Below the pieces are notes generated by a model. It was not told where the DNA came from and ran no database searches. It saw nothing but the letters and a program-made list of their open reading frames with translations. DNA of 64,000 nucleotides from Mariannaea sp. PMI_226 (Eukaryota > Ascomycota > Sordariomycetes > Hypocreales > Nectriaceae), in the NCBI GenBank assembly GCA_024336345.1, contig JANFOG010000007.1, positions 2,356,001 to 2,420,000 on the forward strand, read 5' to 3'. The translations under genes were made by a program, and so were the position numbers. Of the stretch, positions 58,723 to 64,000 are shown piece by piece (positions within the stretch are counted from its first letter, which is position 1; each line of letters opens with the position of its first letter).

Positions 58723-59152
58723 GATTCTAGTGTCTTGTATGATCTGGGGTATTGTACTGAAATGGGAGATTCAAATTGAAGCCATTCAGAGAATATAAAT
58801 GTATAGCTTCAATAAGATGTTAGGGTCATTGGGTATATCTTTGTGTGTTGTCTTCAATGCCGAGTTAGGGTAGACTCAACATGTCTCTTTTGGTCAGCAT
58901 CGGCATTGTGCCAAATTGGGAGTGTCCGCACATCCCGAGCAAGATAGCTAGTCTGAGCCTCAATATGATTAGATCTGCGATGACACGTTCTTGTCAGCTG
59001 CTTATTAGGCTTAGTTTAATTTATTAGACTGTTTTTGTTTTCTATTTTCTACATCGCGCCCGTCGCCGTGCCGCACCGTCGCATCTACAGGACGTAATTC
59101 TGACTTGTAAACATCTCTAGCTCTACAAAATTGGGAGTGGTCTGTGGTAGAC
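58723..59152. other. Intergenic spacer upstream of the MDR gene
   Basis: 430 bases; no gene. It holds the MDR promoter and the 3' end of the hydrolase gene. Confidence 0.5.
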
Positions 59153-60042
59153 CTATGCTTGCATTATAGCCCAATCTATGTTTCGAAGTACAGCCTTGAT
59201 CTCAGTTTGTTTCTTTGGCAAATCATGCAGTCCACTATGCAAGACGGTTTTTGACATGGACTCGTCACATGTGCTGCGGGATAGCTCGGCCATTTTGATC
59301 ATGTACGCAAAGTCGTTCCGGCCCCACACGTGGACGGTTGGAACTTGAATCTTTTGTGCCAGCGCTGACGAGTACAATATTCGAGGAATGGCATGAAGCT
59401 CCCCATGACGATATATGTCCAAGTCCGTCCACGGGAACTTCGAATCTCTTGTGGCGGCATCAACAACTGTTCGCTGTAGAATCTCCACAAACTCTTGCTC
59501 TTCGTTCGTAAGATCTTTTCCGCTACCATCTGATCGATCCGTAATGTCGTATTCCTTAGCTCGAAGCTGTGAAATAACGGTGGATCCTAAGCTCGCATCA
59601 TGGCTACAGGGCATGGCAGTTGAGAAAAGGCATGCAAACTTGACCGCAACTGGATTACCAGCTGTTTCCTGCTGATAGAAATATGACAAAGTCAAGGCTG
59701 ATCCCTGACTGAACCCGAATATGCCATCAAAAGGGCCTTGGTCTTCAAGAATGTCTTCGAGGTGATAGATCGCTTGTGCTATGGCGTCTGGAGAGTAGCC
59801 TGAAGTGTGGGAATAGTATGGGCCGGGCTGGTATTCCGAGATGCCTATTTGCAAAAGTGTCAACGACGAGACCAAGGTGAGGGCCGTTGTAGAGTCTACT
59901 TACCAGGTCCTCTCTCAGATTCAAACGGCCCATCTACAAATACAAGCTCGAAGCTAGGATCCAACTCGCGGCGCAGATTAGACATCTGCTTTTCGAGAAT
60001 GGCACCGGAGCTACCAAACCCGTGAAGACACAGAATTCTCAT
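59153..60042 (-). CDS. FSH1-family serine hydrolase (thioesterase-like), 276 aa (2 exons)
   Basis: This alpha/beta hydrolase belongs to the fungal FSH1 family, which includes LovG-type enzymes that release polyketide chains from HR-PKSs. Exon 1 is 59904-60042 and exon 2 is 59153-59844, joined in phase 1 (GTAAGT...AAATAG). The start MRILCLHGFGSSGAIL is the first strand and oxyanion turn typical of the family. The nucleophile elbow is GIFGFSQGSAL with Ser92. The acid is probably Asp in HVWGRNDFAY and the base His in LHSGLHDLPKK. ELVFVDGPFESERGPG is another family block. It is divergent from the PKS, sharing a 751-base intergenic region, which strongly suggests a chain-releasing or editing role. 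Confidence 0.88.
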
Positions 60043-60793
60043 CTTGTTCGTAAAGTATCGAGTGCAACTCGACACGATATGCAAAGAGTTGATGATCGAA
60101 TTGATGATCAGGAGGCGAGCCCAGCAATGAGGGACAAAGAAGTTCCAATGAATATTGCTATTCTGATCTTCGCCACTATCTGGAGTCGATGCTGTTCTCT
60201 GGGCGGCCTTGAATGAACGGAGACGCACCAAATTTATAACGGGCCGCCGGCAGTGGTGGGTGTCTCCGAGTCGGCGCTACCCAATTGGTAAAGGTAAGAC
60301 GCCCTTATCTCGTTTCATCTACCCTGCCTATCCCGGGTACCTCGCCGGCTTTTGGCTACGAGAGACTAGGGCCCAATCAATCATCGGAGCTCTTCAAACA
60401 TATCGCAAAGGAGAGAAGTAAGATGCCCAGGGGGATCCTTTTCTTCGGAGCCCTGAATTCAGATGCAACCTTGTGGTCCCTTCCGCCCGTCATCCCGAAA
60501 ACAGGCGTGGAGTCCTAGATAGGGTCGGCCCAAGCGTCTTCAAGCATCCTAGCGGCGACACAGCCTCGAGTAAGAAGAGGAGATATATGACGAATAAGTT
60601 CTTCTGGTCGGACAAGGATATAAAATATTTAACAGTGAGACTCAACTCAAGTGTTTATTGTATATACAAATTCCATAGGAAGCAGGTCTCCTACCAGACT
60701 CCATAGTATAAGTACCCTTCTTCACGGCAGCCATCCACATTCTTTCTCTTGGGTTTCAGTTCCATTGGCGTTCATTTCCGCCAGCTTTGCACC
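60043..60793. promoter_or_regulatory. Bidirectional promoter, FSH1 hydrolase / PKS
   Basis: 751 bases separate the two divergent start codons. A perfect interrupted palindrome TCGAGT-GCA-ACTCGA lies at 60058-60072, 16-30 bases before the hydrolase ATG. A TATA-like ATATAAAATA lies near 60618 and a second one (AGTATAAGTA) near 60706, about 85 bases before the PKS ATG. Several CGG triplets (60326-60640) could be Zn2Cys6 half-sites. No gene is seen. Confidence 0.45.
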
Positions 60794-63700
60794 ATGGACT
60801 TTTCAAGTTCAGATAAGCAGGAGCCCATCGCCATTGTTGGAGTGGGATTTCGCTTTGCTGGCGGGGTGTCATCCTTGGGCTCACTATGGGATATGATCAG
60901 CAAGGTCAAGACTGGCCACAGTCTAGTCCCCAGCGATAGATGGAACAGCGATGTGTGGCATCATCCTGACCCAGACCGCAAGGGAGGAATTGGTCCACAG
61001 CATGGATACTTTCTTGACCAAGACATCAGTCACTTTGACGCCCCGTTCTTCTCGGTAACAGCGAAAGAGGCTGCCTCGATGGACCCGATGAAGAGGATGT
61101 TACTAGAAGTTTGCTATGAAAGCATTGAAAATGGTAGGTGATCTGCACGAGCCCATACAATTTGTTGAAGGAACAGTTAATCTGAGTATGACTTTCTAGC
61201 TGGTATCCCGGTCGAAGATTTGATGAACAGTCGCACGGGATGTTACGTCGGTTGCATGACAAACGACTACGAAATGATCTCCTTACATGATATTTACGAC
61301 ATTGGACATCCCGCAGCAACGGGTCTAAGTGAAGCCATGACCGCTAATCGCGTGTCATGGTTCTTTGGCCTCAAAGGTCCCAGTTTGACACTTGATACCG
61401 CCTGCAGCTCTTCACTATATGCTCTTCATCTTGCATGTCAGTCGCTTAGACTGAAAGAAACAAACATGGTAAGCTAGGACGGAATCTCACACCGTGGGAA
61501 GCCATATTGAATGCTTACTTGTTTCCTGTAGTCACTCGTTACCGGAGTCAACCTTATGATTAACCCCAACACCTCCCACCAGCTGACTGCCATGCACATG
61601 CTCAGCCCCGATGGCATCTCTCACACGTTCGATGACCGGGCCAATGGCTATGGCCGTGGCGATGGCATTGGAGCCATGGTTGTCAAGCGTCTGTCGGATG
61701 CTATTCGTGATGGCGACACCATCCGCGCCGTGATCCGCGGTTCGGGTGTCAACGCCGATGGCAAAACACCCAGTGTTACGCAGCCCAGCTCCTTAGCACA
61801 AGCCGAGCTCATCAATCAGACTTATGAGGATGCAGGTTTGGACCTTTCAGAAACAGGGTACTTTGAATGCCACGGCACAGGGACACCGGTTGGCGACCCT
61901 CTTGAATTAACCGCCATCGCCCAGACTATCGGTGCGGCAAGGCGTGCAGCCGGAAAGCCTCCTCTCCATATTGGCAGTATCAAGCCTACAGTAGGCCACA
62001 CAGAGGGTTGCGCCGGCCTTGCCGGCGTTTTCAAATCCATCCTGCTCCTGGAAAAGGGAATGTTGGTCCCTACGTACGGCGTGGAACGGGTGAACCCGAA
62101 ACTCAAGTTGAGCGACTGGCACCTTACTCTCCCGCAAGATATTATCACATGGCCGGCGCAAGGACTGCGTCGCATCAGCGTCAATTCCTTTGGGTTTGGC
62201 GGTGCCAATGCTCACGTTATCTTAGACGATGCCTACCACTACTTCCAAGACAGGGGTCTAACTGGGAAGCACAATGTGGATGTACATACATTGGGTTCGG
62301 ATTCTGGTATCTCAACAACATCAAGTGAGTTCGCCAATGATGCATCGAAAAAGTTATTCCTCTTCAGCGGCAAGGACCAGGCTGGAGCCAAGCGTGTGTC
62401 TGAAGGGTTCGCCACATGGCTACAAGATGGCGGTCCAGATGACAAACATGACTTGGCCAGCTTGGATGATCTTGCATACACACTTGCGCTGCGCCGCTCT
62501 CATATGGAACACAGAACATTTGCTATTGCCAGTTCGATACCAGAGCTCTCAAAGAAGCTATCACAAGGGCTACCAGCAGCCACTCGATCACAGCGTCACG
62601 GTGACAACCTTGTCATGATATTCACAGGTCAAGGTGCCCAGTGGCCAGCGATGGGACGAGAATTATTCGAGCACCCCATCTTCCGCCAAAGCATGGAAGC
62701 TTCGCAGTCTTACCTTGAGGCTTTCGGCTGCAAGTGGAATGTCCAAGAAGAATTGAGCAAGACGCCCAACCCCAACGTCAGTCTTCCAGAGTACAGTCAG
62801 CCTCTTTGCACAGTAATTCAGGTCGCACTGGTCGACCTGCTTCGTTTTTGGAAAATAGCCCCAGCAGCCACCGTGGGACACTCGAGTGGTGAGATCGCAG
62901 CCGCCTATGCAGCATCGCTTCTGACCCATCGAGACGCCGTGAAGCTGGCCTACGTTCGAGGTCTCAGCTCTGCTGCTGTCTCGAAACCAGGTGCCATGAT
63001 GGCTGCGGGTCTTTCTCAAGCCGATGCCCAGATGTACCTTGAGAAGGTCACTCCTGGATCCGTGGTAGTGGCCTGTGTCAATAGTCCCTCCAGTGTGACA
63101 CTTTCGGGAGATGTCGATGGCATAGACCAGTTGGAAAGTATCATTTCTGCCGATGGGAAATTTGCTCGCAAACTCAAGGTCACTACCGCGTACCACTCTC
63201 CACACATGCGTGATGTCTCGTCAAATTATCTTGCGATGATTGGCGAGATCACGCCCAATAAGCCAGATGAGACGGTGGACAGCAGCAACAGGCCAGTCAT
63301 GTATTCCTCCCTCACAGGGTCTATGATTACCTCTGCCGACCAACTGAACGCCCAGTATTGGGTCGACAATATGCAGAATCCTGTGCAATTCTCACAAGCC
63401 GTCTTGGCATTGCTGAAGCACAAGAGAGTGGCCCCAGGAGGTACTCGTCCCGTAGCGGTGCAATGGGGAGGTTTCCTCGAGGTTGGCCCCCATGCTGCCC
63501 TGCAGGGACCATTGCGTCAGATCATCGATGTTACAAACAATAAATTTGCCAAGTCCGCGCCTTATGCTTCCATGCTTATTCGCGGCAAAGATGCAACAGA
63601 GACGTCTCTCAATGCCGCCGGGACTCTCTGGGCTGCAGGCGCCAAAGTTGACCTGGCCGCAGTCAACAACCAGCAGCAGCACTCAGTCACTTCTCAGATG

Positions 63701-64000
63701 CTTTGCGACTTGCCAACCTATCCCTGGAATCATGCACGAAGCTTCTGGCACGAATCTTACTCATCGCATGCCTACCGCTTTCCTACAGAGGTGCGTAACG
63801 ACTTTCTCGGCATGGCAGAAGATTCATGGAGTGCCCACGAGCCCCGATGGAGGAACTATCTGCGAATCGCCGAGAACCCCTGGATTGAGGACCATGTCAT
63901 AACTGGGACTGTGCTCTACCCAGGAGCTGGCATGCTTGTCATGGCGTTGGAAGGCGTGCTGCGCACCGCTGATTCCTCCAAAACAGTCGAGGGTTTCCGG
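60794..64000 (+). CDS. Highly reducing type I polyketide synthase, N-terminal part (KS-AT-DH...), cut by window end
   Basis: This is an iterative fungal PKS. Exons so far are 60794-61133, 61200-61468 and 61532 onward, open to the edge (1026 codons). The ATG sits in ACCATGG. KS (about residues 10-435) starts EPIAIVGVGFRFAGG and has Cys182 in DTACSSSL, His317 in ECHGTGT and His359 in KPTVGHTEG. A C-terminal KS extension and linker follow. AT (about 545-860) has FTGQGAQWPAMG and Ser654 in VGHSSGE; YHSPHM with His agrees with malonyl-type ATs of fungal HR-PKSs. The DH domain begins near 960, with the catalytic His991 in WIEDHVITGTVLYPGAG (HxxxGxxxxP). Both introns lie in the KS, as common in HR-PKS genes. 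Domains after DH (MT, ER, KR, ACP) cannot be seen. All three KS catalytic residues are intact. Confidence 0.93.

Noticed and set aside
1..64000. Possible CRISPR arrays, prokaryotic operons or viral integrations
   Set aside because: No spaced direct repeats, Shine-Dalgarno patterns or viral replication motifs were seen. Intron-rich genes indicate a eukaryotic chromosome.

Overview
The window looks like chromosomal DNA of a filamentous ascomycete, most likely a Sordariomycete (the class is inference, not tested). The signs are many short spliceosomal introns (about 46-113 nt, GT...AG with CTAAC/CTGAC-like branch points), typical fungal families (Zn2Cys6 and bZIP regulators, PNP-headed NLR-like receptors, MFS transporters, P450s, an FSH1 hydrolase, a highly reducing PKS), and a decayed Ty3/gypsy retrotransposon. 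I assembled the gene models by hand from reading frames, splice sites and phase arithmetic. Every multi-exon model below closes in frame.

Left part (1-25.7 kb), accessory genes. A PNP-NACHT-ankyrin NLR-like gene (minus) is followed by an extended-SDR epimerase-like gene, then a tiny two-exon secreted peptide gene with eight cysteines (11409-11621). Next comes a symmetric block: two paralogous regulator-like genes in divergent orientation (12045-13794 minus, 15509-17267 plus), each predicted at exactly 536 aa with matching intron phases, flanking a bZIP factor. An ABM-like dimeric alpha/beta-barrel protein, a second NLR-like gene (PNP-NB-ARC-TPR, six 42-aa repeats) and an aquaglyceroporin follow. 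Both NLR-like genes stop inside a repeat, with decayed repeat sequence after the stop.

Middle part (25.7-32.6 kb). This is gene-poor and AT-rich. It contains a minus-strand Ty3/gypsy reverse-transcriptase relic riddled with TAG/TAA stops, consistent with RIP-like decay.

Right part (32.6-64 kb), metabolic genes. It holds an AflR-like Zn2Cys6 regulator, a frameshifted and truncated glutamate-decarboxylase-like relic, a TauD-type dioxygenase, a 3-hydroxyisobutyrate-dehydrogenase-like gene, an MCT-like MFS carrier and an HAD dehalogenase. A dense, evidently biosynthetic run follows: 14-TM-type MFS pump, P450, membrane cytochrome b5, second P450, asparagine-synthetase-like amidotransferase, MDR reductase, FSH1-type serine hydrolase, and a KS-AT-DH highly reducing PKS cut by the right edge. 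A working hypothesis is that the PKS builds a reduced chain, the FSH1 hydrolase releases it, the asparagine-synthetase-like enzyme turns a carboxylate into an amide, the P450s with cytochrome b5 oxidise the product, and the MFS pump exports it. The AflR-like factor about 15 kb away is a possible but unproven regulator.
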